Source of the DNA: Parcubacteria bacterium C7867-004
GTDB taxonomy: Bacteria > Patescibacteria > Paceibacteria > UBA9973 > UBA2103
Length of the DNA: 64,000 nucleotides
Direction of reading: 5' to 3'
Assembly (NCBI GenBank): GCA_001189075.1
Contig: LFCN01000006.1
Location: forward strand, 372,001 to 436,000
A model generated the notes under the pieces. It was not told the DNA's origin, searched no databases, and worked only from the letters and a program-made list of their open reading frames with translations. The translations under genes were made by a program, and so were the position numbers. Positions 1 to 6,556 of this stretch are shown here, piece after piece; within the stretch, counting starts at the first letter, position 1; each line of letters begins with the position of its first letter.

Positions 1-2
1 TC

Positions 3-395
3 GTGGAGGTGCACTGGGGGCTCGAATACGAGCTCACCGAGTCGACGGATCAGCGTACGCTCGCGCACGGCATGATAGACAGCGGGGCGGACGTCATCAT
101 CGGCCACCATCCGCATGTCGTGCAGCCGGTAGAGTCGTATGCAGGGAAGCCGATATTCTATTCCCTGGGAAATTTCGTATTTGATCAGTTCGGGAAAGAG
201 ACCAATACCGGCATGGCGGTCGGTCTGGTGCTCGCTGATGCGGCGATAAGCACGTACCTGTTCCCGTACACGATAAACAGTGCGCATCAGCCGGACTTGA
301 TGGAGTACAAGGAAGCACAGGCGTATTGCAGCACTCAGGATATTCGTATCGAACCGTTCGGAAAGGATGCGTGCGCACTGCGCCTCGCTCGTTAA
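3..395 (+). CDS. CapA-like metallophosphoesterase-fold protein, C-terminal part
   Basis: Only the last 130 residues are inside the window; the gene starts upstream. The segment has the typical C-terminal signature of the CapA (poly-gamma-glutamate capsule synthesis) family: VHWGLEYE near the start, then ADVIIGHHPHVVQPVE and the SLGNFVFDQ motif. In this family the His residues of the GHHPHV motif belong to the metal-binding phosphoesterase-like fold. Family members act at the cell surface in polymer or envelope metabolism, but the substrate cannot be told from this fragment. The stop is TAA at 393-395 and is followed by an inverted repeat at 419-450. Confidence 0.8.
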   Translation: MEVHWGLEYELTESTDQRTLAHGMIDSGADVIIGHHPHVVQPVESYAGKPIFYSLGNFVFDQFGKETNTGMAVGLVLADAAISTYLFPYTINSAHQPDLMEYKEAQAYCSTQDIRIEPFGKDACALRLAR

Positions 396-418
396 AATAT
401 TCTTCAGTACGGGAAAAG

Positions 419-450
419 CGGAAAGGCCCGTCCGAAGACGAGCCTTTCCG
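419..450 (+). terminator. Inverted repeat after the CapA-like gene, weak terminator
   Basis: CGGAAAGGC at 419-427 pairs perfectly with GCCTTTCCG at 442-450 across a 14-base loop. No T tract follows on the plus strand, so termination efficiency is uncertain. It lies 24 bases after the stop codon of the CapA-like gene. Confidence 0.4.
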
Positions 451-689
451 GCGCGCTTACGAACATGTTGGCCGAGGCCGACTCGTTCGCAAGCACCATA
501 GGATACTACAGGAGAGTGATTTTCTCGTCAAGGGATTTTAGGGAGGAAATGAGGAGGGTGTGGATAACGTGTCGTTCATACTGGGACACTTCAGTTTTAT
601 GATTCGTGTGTTATAGTGTAGTGGGGACCGACGCTAACGCATCGGTAGCCTAATTGTTGAAACTCGCGACCTCAAAGGGGTTTTATTGG
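451..689. other. Non-coding gap before the PEP-CTERM gene
   Basis: No convincing gene. A 45-codon open frame from about 464 to 601 has neither a recognisable product nor a start signal. The right part carries a candidate promoter (TATAGT at 612-617) and the ribosome binding site of the next gene. Confidence 0.4.
590..617 (+). promoter_or_regulatory. Candidate promoter of the PEP-CTERM gene
   Basis: TTCAGT at 590-595, 16-base spacer, TATAGT at 612-617. The -35 is poor. A start near 624 would leave a leader of about 65 bases, unlike the leaderless promoters of the neighbouring core genes. Confidence 0.4.
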
Positions 690-1427
690 ATGATACGAAC
701 AAGATTGGTGGGCTGCTTCGGCGCGGCCATGGTTCTCGCGCTTGCGGCGAATGCCCGGGCGGCGACGAACCTCATCGTGAACGGGGGCTTCGAAGCTCCG
801 CTCGCGGGCAACGGCGCCTACTATCAGGCGTTCGGCGGCCAGGACATAGGTGGCTGGACGGTTACTGGGCGGGACATCCTCCTGCTCGACCGCAACTACA
901 CGGAGACCGGCCTGGTCTTCAATTCAGCTGCGGGCGATCAGGCGGCTGACATTACCGGCGCCGGCAACACCAGCGAAGAGGACGGGCTCGAGCAGACGGT
1001 GCTCGTCGACCCCGGTCAGCTGTATAGGCTGTCCTTCGACGTCGGGAACGCGGCGCCGTTCGGCGTGAATTCGTGGGCCTACACGCTCCCGAGCACGGTC
1101 CGACTCACCTTCGATGATGGCGATCCTGGGCCGGTGGTGTTCCTCACCACCGGCCCGCTCGAGTTCACCAATGCCATCGACAACCCGTCGGGCAGTCCGG
1201 GGATCAACTTCCAGAGGTTCTCGGTCGACTATCTCGGCACGAGCACCGGTCAGGTGAAGATCCGGTTCTTCAACGGCGTGGGCAACGACAACTACGTCGG
1301 CCTCGACAACGTCGTGTTCGAGAAGGTCGCTGCGGCGGTGCCGGAACCCTCGTCGTGGGCGCTGATGATCATCGGCTTCGGCGGAATGGGCGCCATGATT
1401 CGGCGTCGCCGACTGCAAGCGGCCTAG
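690..1427 (+). CDS. PEP-CTERM (PEPxxWA type) secreted protein
   Basis: 245 residues from ATG 690, which follows AAAGGGG by about 9 bases; an upstream in-frame TTG at 654 is less likely because it would push the signal peptide inward. Residues 1-24 form a Sec signal peptide ending ANARA-A. The body begins with NLIVNGGFE, the usual start of the DUF642/galactose-binding-like beta-sandwich seen in PEP-CTERM proteins. The C terminus is VPEPSSWALMIIGFGGMGAM followed by an Arg cluster, i.e. a PEP motif, one TM helix and a basic tail, the sorting signal cut by exosortases. This PEPxxWA variant is best known from Alphaproteobacteria such as sphingomonads. No exosortase is present in this window. Codons are clearly richer in final C than in flanking genes. 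Horizontal transfer is my inference. Confidence 0.9.
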   Translation: MIRTRLVGCFGAAMVLALAANARAATNLIVNGGFEAPLAGNGAYYQAFGGQDIGGWTVTGRDILLLDRNYTETGLVFNSAAGDQAADITGAGNTSEEDGLEQTVLVDPGQLYRLSFDVGNAAPFGVNSWAYTLPSTVRLTFDDGDPGPVVFLTTGPLEFTNAIDNPSGSPGINFQRFSVDYLGTSTGQVKIRFFNGVGNDNYVGLDNVVFEKVAAAVPEPSSWALMIIGFGGMGAMIRRRRLQAA

Positions 1428-1462
1428 CGCCACCAACCAGTTCGACTCGTTCGGACTACAAG

Positions 1463-1493
1463 CCTCGACGGCAACGTCGGGGTTTTTATTTTT
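1463..1493 (+). terminator. Rho-independent terminator of the PEP-CTERM gene
   Basis: Stem CCTCGACG / CGTCGGGG with a GCAA loop (1463-1482), followed by TTTTTATTTTT (1483-1493). The T tract overlaps the stop codon of the convergent Nudix gene. Confidence 0.9.
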
Positions 1494-2019
1494 GTATGAA
1501 ATGCCGGCGTGCTTCTTCCGCGCCTTTAACAAGGAGCTCGAGAGACTCGTGCAGGGAAGCTATGTACTCATCTCCGTGCCCAGCAAGGTTAGTGCGAAGT
1601 TCATGGTCGCTGACCCAGCGCAGACCCGTTACTTCATTTTCTGGGTAGGTAAACCCGCTTAGGTCTTTGTCGACAACGGCGAAGTACCACTGCACGAAAT
1701 AGTATCCGGTACCAGGTTTTCGCAGCACTTTGGGTCCTGAGAGAAGTTCTTGCACGGAGAGGGTAATACCAATCTCCTCCTGGGTCTCTTTGATGATGTT
1801 TATCTCGTAGGTCTCACCTTCCTCAACGGTCCCGGCAACCGCAGGACCCCATTTCCCTGGACTGTGTCGTTTGGTAAGCGCACGCTGCGCCAATAGGTAT
1901 TCGCCTTTTGAGTTAGTTATCCAGAGCGCAGAAACGCGGGATATATCGCCCTTGGTCAAGTCGTCGCGCTCCTTCAGACCGATAACGGTATCGTCACGGT
2001 CAACGACGGGGATTTTCAT
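1486..2019 (-). CDS. Nudix hydrolase, IPP-isomerase-like subgroup
   Basis: 177 residues. The Nudix box reads GTVEEGETYEINII then KETQEEIGI, matching GX5EX7REUXEEXGU with Lys in place of the Arg. The N terminus (VVDRDDTVIGLKERDD) and the RVSALWITN...LLAQRA strand pattern resemble the IPP isomerase/YfcD-like Nudix group, which includes hydrolases of nucleotide-type diphosphates. Substrate cannot be assigned. It reads toward the PEP-CTERM gene and its stop lies inside that gene's T tract. On its own strand there is no Shine-Dalgarno sequence before ATG 2019; a TATGCT box lies about 16 bases upstream. Confidence 0.88.
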   Translation of the reverse strand: MKIPVVDRDDTVIGLKERDDLTKGDISRVSALWITNSKGEYLLAQRALTKRHSPGKWGPAVAGTVEEGETYEINIIKETQEEIGITLSVQELLSGPKVLRKPGTGYYFVQWYFAVVDKDLSGFTYPENEVTGLRWVSDHELRTNLAGHGDEYIASLHESLELLVKGAEEARRHFIQK

Positions 2020-2065
2020 AGAGGAAATTTAGCATATCGATAGTAAATCAATCGAAGCATCTAAT

Positions 2066-2093
2066 CAAAAAGCCGCTTTGTAGCGGCTTTTTG
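2066..2093. terminator. Bidirectional terminator
   Basis: CAAAAAGCCGCT, TTGT loop, AGCGGCTTTTTG: an 11-bp GC-cored stem flanked by A and T runs. On the minus strand it follows tRNA-Trp directly and would end that transcript. Confidence 0.85.
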
Positions 2094-2099
2094 ATTTTG

Positions 2100-2170
2100 C
2101 GGGCCCACTAGGAATCGAACCTAGGACGTCGGGTTTGGAATCCGAAGTTATACCATTTAACTACAGGCCC
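2100..2170 (-). tRNA. tRNA-Trp (CCA)
   Basis: On the minus strand the acceptor GGGCCTG pairs with TGGGCCC (two G-U pairs), the D stem is GTTA/TAAC, the anticodon loop TTCCAAA gives anticodon CCA, and the T arm is CTAGG/CCTAG. The discriminator base is G, as expected for tRNA-Trp. The 3' CCA is not encoded. There is an A-C mismatch at the last anticodon-stem pair (31-39). Confidence 0.95.
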
Positions 2171-2265
2171 GTATGTTTGAGATCTGCGTACCTTTCACGC
2201 ACGCTATGCTCACGATACCAGAATCCTAACCAGGGGAAAAGAAGCGAGCTACCTGCGCTCCGCGC

Positions 2266-2271
2266 TACAAT
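2266..2271 (+). promoter_or_regulatory. -10 box TACAAT, leaderless type
   Basis: Ends 6 bases before ATG 2278; no Shine-Dalgarno sequence between. Predicts a transcript starting at or very near the start codon. Confidence 0.6.
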
Positions 2272-2277
2272 ACACTT

Positions 2278-3309
2278 ATGTATCGGCTTTGGGTCACCGC
2301 AGTCTTTGCGTGCGTAATCGCATTGTCCGTACCTGCATACGTATCTGCCGCTGATCTTCCGCTTCTTACACCCGGTTGGCACATCGTTCCGGATGCGCAT
2401 GACCTTGATTCGAGTTGCCCGGTAGGTGCACCGCTCGGGTTTGGCGGCGTACTCCAACTCATCCAGAACCTGATGAATGCCGGTATCTCTATCGGCATCG
2501 TCATATCCATCCTGGTTATCGTCTTCTCTGGTTTGCTGTGGATGCTCACGCCGTTCAATCCCGAGAATCATTCGCAGGCGAAGAAAGTCCTTACGAATGC
2601 GGTCATAGGCCTGCTCATTATCCTTTCGGCGTGGCTCATCGTGGATTTCGTGATGAAGGTCTTGTATTCGGGTACCGGAGCCGATTCGGGAAAGTTCGGA
2701 CCATGGAATAAGATACTCGTCGGCGGGAACAAATGCGTAACGGCAAGCACTGACCTTAAGCCGCTTTTCAGCGGAGACCTATTTACGATCCCAAGCACTG
2801 GACCGGCTAACGTTCCTGTGGACGCGACTCAGATAGCAACCGCGCGAGTAGGTACGGGAGGATGTTCGCCCGAATATATCACCACCATGGCAGGAAAGTC
2901 AGGCTCGCCCATAACCCCCTCGAACGCCGCGACGCTTTCTTGCATCGCGGTCCATGAGAGTACGTGCGGTACGAGGCTCCTCAATTACAACTGGGGAAAG
3001 GGATCAAGTGCGGCAGGACTTCTGCAGGTAACCATCGACAGCCATTCTTCCTTCTTTGAGAACGCCACCTGCAGGGCTGCCGCTGGGGTAAGTCCGACGA
3101 CGGTCCTTAACTGCACGGCAGGATTCAATAAGGGAAATGCGGTTCCCGGAAGCGCTATAGCAGAGCGCTGCACAAGAGCCGCGAAGGATCCGGCATGCAA
3201 TGTCGCGCTGGCGCTGCAGGTTCTCAAGTCGGAGGGGTATGGAGCATGGACCCATGACCCGAAAAGCAATAAGCAGGAGGCGTGCATCGCCCGCTTCGGG
3301 AATGGGTAG
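2278..3309 (+). CDS. T4SS pilin-like membrane protein fused to a lytic transglycosylase domain
   Basis: 343 residues. Signal peptide 1-24 (ends AYVSA). Residues about 68-92 and 106-128 are two hydrophobic helices around a short basic loop, the layout of the T4SS_pilin (VirB2/TrbC-like) family common in Patescibacteria. After a conserved FGPWNKIL and LFSGDLF linker, residues about 195-340 form a lysozyme-like domain: IAVHESTCG holds the likely catalytic Glu227 and SSAAGLLQVTIDSH the downstream SLT motif. Six or more Cys suggest disulphides outside the membrane. VirB1-type transglycosylases normally are separate proteins that open peptidoglycan for secretion systems; here the activity appears tethered to the pilin-like unit. 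It starts a three-gene cluster with 3329-3889 and its paralogue 3892-4824. Function is inferred from domains. Confidence 0.85.
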   Translation: MYRLWVTAVFACVIALSVPAYVSAADLPLLTPGWHIVPDAHDLDSSCPVGAPLGFGGVLQLIQNLMNAGISIGIVISILVIVFSGLLWMLTPFNPENHSQAKKVLTNAVIGLLIILSAWLIVDFVMKVLYSGTGADSGKFGPWNKILVGGNKCVTASTDLKPLFSGDLFTIPSTGPANVPVDATQIATARVGTGGCSPEYITTMAGKSGSPITPSNAATLSCIAVHESTCGTRLLNYNWGKGSSAAGLLQVTIDSHSSFFENATCRAAAGVSPTTVLNCTAGFNKGNAVPGSAIAERCTRAAKDPACNVALALQVLKSEGYGAWTHDPKSNKQEACIARFGNG

Positions 3310-3314
3310 CCATG

Positions 3315-3320
3315 TATACT
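3315..3320 (+). promoter_or_regulatory. -10 box TATACT, leaderless type
   Basis: Ends 8 bases before ATG 3329, inside the 19-base gap after the preceding stop. Confidence 0.55.
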
Positions 3321-3328
3321 TATCTGCA

Positions 3329-3889
3329 ATGAAACGCTATCTCCTCATCGGTCTCGGGGTCCTCATCGTGATCTCTGTAGCGGTTACTGTTGCGTTCATA
3401 GTCCTATCGAAGAAAGAGACGCCTCCGCCTCCCCAAGCCCCTGCTTTGTTCCCTAGCGCTGGCGGAGTCAGCCAGATACGTCCTTCTGACATGGTCCTCT
3501 TGGTAGCATCAAAGGCTGGGGGAGATATCGCCGTCCGTGACTTCATCAGCGACGATACAACCTTCAACGACCCGTCGAATCCGGATGTCTATTTCATCGC
3601 GAGGAGCAGCATCGAATGCTATCCGGACTGCGGTCCGGGAGCGAGCCAGAGCGCCTTCAACATTTCGTATTTCAAACCGACGAGATCATTCACGATAGCT
3701 ATCCTCGAGGAACCGATCGGACAATCGAGAATCGATGCGGAGAACTATCTTATGAACGTGCTTGGCATTACATCAACTCAGATGTGCGAACTGGATCAGT
3801 ACACCAGCACTGACACGCAGACGAATCCGGCATTCGCTGGCATTCCTCTCGGATTTAGCTTCTGTCCAGGCGCGATTAAACTACCCTAA
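3329..3889 (+). CDS. Single-TM extracytoplasmic protein of unknown function
   Basis: 186 residues from ATG 3329; a longer frame opens at 3200 inside the previous gene but the TATACT at 3315-3320 and the N-terminal helix favour 3329. Residues 4-26 form an N-terminal TM anchor, followed by a Pro-rich stretch (KKETPPPPQAPALFP) and a soluble domain with four or five Cys (ECYPDCGPG, QMCEL, FSFCPG). No family recognised. It sits between the two pilin-hydrolase fusions, 2 bases before the second, so it is probably part of the same envelope-spanning machine, perhaps a periplasmic-face partner. Confidence 0.75.
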   Translation: MKRYLLIGLGVLIVISVAVTVAFIVLSKKETPPPPQAPALFPSAGGVSQIRPSDMVLLVASKAGGDIAVRDFISDDTTFNDPSNPDVYFIARSSIECYPDCGPGASQSAFNISYFKPTRSFTIAILEEPIGQSRIDAENYLMNVLGITSTQMCELDQYTSTDTQTNPAFAGIPLGFSFCPGAIKLP

Positions 3890-3891
3890 GC

Positions 3892-4824
3892 ATGCGTATC
3901 CTCTCTCTATTCGTTCCGGTGCTGAGCGCGATAGCATTCGTGCCAGCGACGGCGTTTGCGGCGAATGCTACGTTCTTCGGGCCGCTCGTTCCTGAGGCGT
4001 GCAGGTCTTGTCCGTGCGGGTTCGCGGGTGTCCTGCAGATCATCCAGAACTTCATGAACCTGGGAATCTCGCTCTCGATCATCATTGCGACGATCATCAT
4101 CGCGGCAGGCGGGTTCATGTACATCCTGTCCTCAACCAATCCGGAGAGCCGCAGCAAGGCGAACAAGATGCTTATGAATGCGGTCATCGGTCTGCTTATC
4201 GTCCTTTCCGCGTGGCTCATCGTGGACTTCGTCATGAAGAGTCTGTATGGCGGGCAGTTCGGTCCTTGGAACTCTATCCTTCGAGGCGGAGACGAGTGCG
4301 TAGTCTCACGGCCGACCCAAAGGCTTTTCAGCGGGGATCTCTTCGTGCTGCCCGGCGGGATTACGGGCGGCGGCGTGGAGCAAGGTACGGGAAACGGAAC
4401 CGGTCCGAACTGCCCGGTTCCAGCTGAATCAACTATGGTAGCGTTCCCGGCCGAGGCGGTTGCCGGCGGGTCCGGAAAAGCGACCCCTGACACCGTCGCA
4501 AATTTCATGGCGATGCGCGAGGCTGCAAAGAAGGATGGAATCGTTCTGAAAGTAAGCAGTGCCTATCGATCGGATGCAGCTCAAGTGTCGCTCTGGAATA
4601 GTCTCGGCAGAGACACGAGCAAGGTCGCGAAGCCCTGCTCGCTGGGCGGCGGCGGCTCCAATCACAACTCCGGCGCAGCGGTAGATATAGAGGTCGGATG
4701 CGGCAATCCGAGCAGCAATTGCAATACGGCCACCTATAAGTGGCTTAAGGCCAACGGTGGCAAGTGGAATTTCCGAAACGCTCTTCCTACCGATCCTCCG
4801 CATTGGTCGCCGAGCGGTACCTAG
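3892..4824 (+). CDS. T4SS pilin-like membrane protein fused to a VanY/M15 peptidase domain
   Basis: 310 residues. Signal peptide 1-23, two hydrophobic helices at about 57-81 and 96-116. The second helix (NAVIGLLIVLSAWLIVDFVM) is almost identical to that of 2278-3309, and the FGPWN and LFSGDLF linker motifs are shared, so the two are duplicates in their first half. The C-terminal half differs: SSAYRSDAAQVSLW, then SNHNSGAAVDI (zinc ligands His258 and Asp265) and a final PPHWSP (His304), the signature of M15 D-Ala-D-Ala carboxypeptidases (VanY). It should cleave peptidoglycan peptides, while the paralogue should cleave glycan. Its TAG stop overlaps the TAG stop of convergent miaA in a shared CTAG. 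Confidence 0.87.
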   Translation: MRILSLFVPVLSAIAFVPATAFAANATFFGPLVPEACRSCPCGFAGVLQIIQNFMNLGISLSIIIATIIIAAGGFMYILSSTNPESRSKANKMLMNAVIGLLIVLSAWLIVDFVMKSLYGGQFGPWNSILRGGDECVVSRPTQRLFSGDLFVLPGGITGGGVEQGTGNGTGPNCPVPAESTMVAFPAEAVAGGSGKATPDTVANFMAMREAAKKDGIVLKVSSAYRSDAAQVSLWNSLGRDTSKVAKPCSLGGGGSNHNSGAAVDIEVGCGNPSSNCNTATYKWLKANGGKWNFRNALPTDPPHWSPSGT

Positions 4825-5657
4825 TTCTGGCCGCCGTTCAGCTTACGGATCCACGCCTTCTGGTGTCGTGCGTACTGCCAGAGCTTCGCATGGAGTGCCG
4901 GTAGAAGGGAATCCTGCGTCCGCTCTCCACGCAGGTATTCACCGATAATCCGATACTCGAGTCCGAGTTCCTTAAGGCGTTCATCTCCATAGGCATCCCT
5001 CGTTCGTGCAACTTCTTCTATGAGACCGCGTGAGAGCGCTGAAACGAGGCGTGTCATGATGCGCTCTCGCAAGATCTCGCGGTCATGATCGATGATGATC
5101 CATTCGACTGCGTGCCGTGGTGTGAGGGAATCACGCTCCGGAACGAGACCGTGCTCGTCGATGATCTCAAGAGCACGCACCAGGCGCCGCTTGTTATTAG
5201 GATCGATGCGCGAGGCGCGTCTCGGGTCGCGTTCGCTGATTTCGCGCATAAGGTCTTCGGTACTCCTCGCCTCGAGTGCCTTTCGTCTCGTCACGTCCTT
5301 TTTTGACTCTCCCGGGAGTCCGTACAAAAGCGCATCGAAATAGAAGTTCGTACCGCCGGCAAGTATCGGGTGCTTTCCTCGTGCACGGATATCCTCTATA
5401 AGCTGCTCCGCGTCATGGACGAAGTCTCCGGCGCTATAGACCTCGTCGGGCATGCGGATATCGATCAGGTGATGGGGAATGCCGTCCATCTCGGCCTCGG
5501 TAATTTTCTCTGTACCGATATCGAGCGTCTTGTATACCTGGCGCGAATCTACTGATATAACCTCGCCGCCATGCTCCTTAGCGAGCGCTATAGCCCGTGC
5601 AGACTTGCCGGACGCGGTTGGTCCAATGACGCAGATGAGGGGCGCGGGGTTCTTCAT
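4821..5657 (-). CDS. miaA: tRNA dimethylallyltransferase
   Basis: 278 residues from the ATG ending at 5657; another in-frame ATG at 5684 is possible. It transfers dimethylallyl from DMAPP to A37 of tRNAs reading codons that start with U. The P-loop GPTASGKS, the SVDSRQVYKTLDIGTEK segment and LAGGTNFYFDALLYG are canonical. Length is slightly short of the usual 300, with a compact C terminus. It is divergent from the peroxiredoxin gene and convergent with the pilin-VanY fusion, overlapping it by 3-4 bases. tRNA-Leu(CAA) and tRNA-Trp in this window are typical MiaA substrates. Confidence 0.96.
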   Translation of the reverse strand: MKNPAPLICVIGPTASGKSARAIALAKEHGGEVISVDSRQVYKTLDIGTEKITEAEMDGIPHHLIDIRMPDEVYSAGDFVHDAEQLIEDIRARGKHPILAGGTNFYFDALLYGLPGESKKDVTRRKALEARSTEDLMREISERDPRRASRIDPNNKRRLVRALEIIDEHGLVPERDSLTPRHAVEWIIIDHDREILRERIMTRLVSALSRGLIEEVARTRDAYGDERLKELGLEYRIIGEYLRGERTQDSLLPALHAKLWQYARHQKAWIRKLNGGQN

Positions 5658-5712
5658 GCCGGGTTCGTTCGCGGATGGTATCATGCCTCTATCCAAGCGT
5701 AACCTTTCATTT

Positions 5713-6375
5713 ATGGCTAAAGAACAGAAGAGCAATTATTGCGAGTACTGCGGCGACTTCCACGATCCGTTCCGGGAGTACAGTTCTAGTGTGCGCGTAG
5801 GCGAGACGGTCCCTGACTACGAGTTCGAAGCCTTCCACAAGGGAGACGCGCACACGATGAAATTCTCCGACTTCCGGGGGAAATGGCTTGTGGTTATGTT
5901 CTACCCCGCGGACTTCACCTTCGTGTGTCCGACCGAGCTTGAGGAGATGGCCCTGCTCTATCCGAAGCTCCAGAAGATAAACGCGGAGGTTGTCTCGTTC
6001 TCAACTGACACGGTGTTTGTGCACAAGGCATGGCACGACACCTCCGAGGCCATCAAGAAGATCGCGTTCCCGATGGGCTCGGATCCTTCGGGCAAGATCG
6101 CGGACGCGTTCGGCGTGCTCATTGAAGGAGGCGATCTGCCGTTCGTTCCGGATGAGGGTCTCGCGCTTCGCGGCTCGTTCATCATCGACCCGTCAGGCAC
6201 GCTCCGCTCCATGGAAGTGAATGACAACTCCATCGGCCGCTCGGCGAAAGAGACGTACCGCAAGCTGCAGGCGGCACAGTTCGTGGAATCGAATCCGGGA
6301 CAGGTGTGTCCCGCTTCATGGGAACCGGGAGAGGATACGCTTGAGCCGGGCATGGGGCTCGTCGGAAAGATATAA
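5713..6375 (+). CDS. 2-Cys peroxiredoxin (AhpC/Prx family)
   Basis: 220 residues from ATG 5713 (MAKEQKSNYC). It reduces peroxides with cysteine thiols. The peroxidatic Cys lies in FYPADFTFVCPTELEEMA and the resolving Cys in QVCPASWEPGEDTLEPG, so the typical two-Cys cycle should work. Before the thioredoxin fold there is an extra N-terminal segment NYCEYCGDFHDPF with a CxxC pair, not usual for AhpC; it may bind metal or act as a redox handle. Upstream TATCAT at 5679-5684 is a weak -10. A terminator follows at 6376. Confidence 0.95.
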   Translation: MAKEQKSNYCEYCGDFHDPFREYSSSVRVGETVPDYEFEAFHKGDAHTMKFSDFRGKWLVVMFYPADFTFVCPTELEEMALLYPKLQKINAEVVSFSTDTVFVHKAWHDTSEAIKKIAFPMGSDPSGKIADAFGVLIEGGDLPFVPDEGLALRGSFIIDPSGTLRSMEVNDNSIGRSAKETYRKLQAAQFVESNPGQVCPASWEPGEDTLEPGMGLVGKI

Positions 6376-6406
6376 CGAAAGGCGACCGAATGGTCGCCTT
6401 TTTATT
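6376..6406 (+). terminator. Rho-independent terminator
   Basis: AAAGGCGACC, GAAT loop, GGTCGCCTTTTTATT directly after the peroxiredoxin stop. On the opposite strand it also lies just beyond the 3' end of tRNA-Leu. Confidence 0.9.
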
Positions 6407-6407
6407 G

Positions 6408-6489
6408 TGCCGGGGGAGGGACTCGAACCCTCGATCCGTTAGGAAGCGGGTTTTGAATCCGCCGCGTATACCAACTCCGCCACCCCGGC
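6408..6489 (-). tRNA. tRNA-Leu (CAA)
   Basis: Class II tRNA with a long variable arm. On the minus strand GCCGGGG pairs with CCCCGGC, the anticodon loop TTCAAAA gives CAA, and the T arm GAGGG TTCGAGT CCCTC is canonical. Discriminator A; CCA not encoded. Confidence 0.95.
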
Positions 6490-6544
6490 AATAGATTTCA
6501 TCCTACTTCACAGCATGTTCTGCTGCAAAGCCAGCGCGCGATGA

Positions 6545-6550
6545 TATAAT
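6545..6550 (+). promoter_or_regulatory. -10 box TATAAT, leaderless type
   Basis: Extended form TGATATAAT ends 6 bases before ATG 6557 (parB). The matching -35 position (6522-6527) reads GCTGCA, not consensus. Confidence 0.65.
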
Positions 6551-6556
6551 CGTCGC

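Noticed and set aside
464..601. 45-codon open frame between the CapA-like and PEP-CTERM genes
   Set aside because: No start signal, no recognisable motif, and it overlaps the likely promoter region of the PEP-CTERM gene.
924..1532. Long minus-strand frame opposite the PEP-CTERM gene
   Set aside because: It mirrors the third-position GC bias of the real gene; its composition is Arg/His/Glu-rich without motifs, and the plus-strand frame has a signal peptide and sorting signal.
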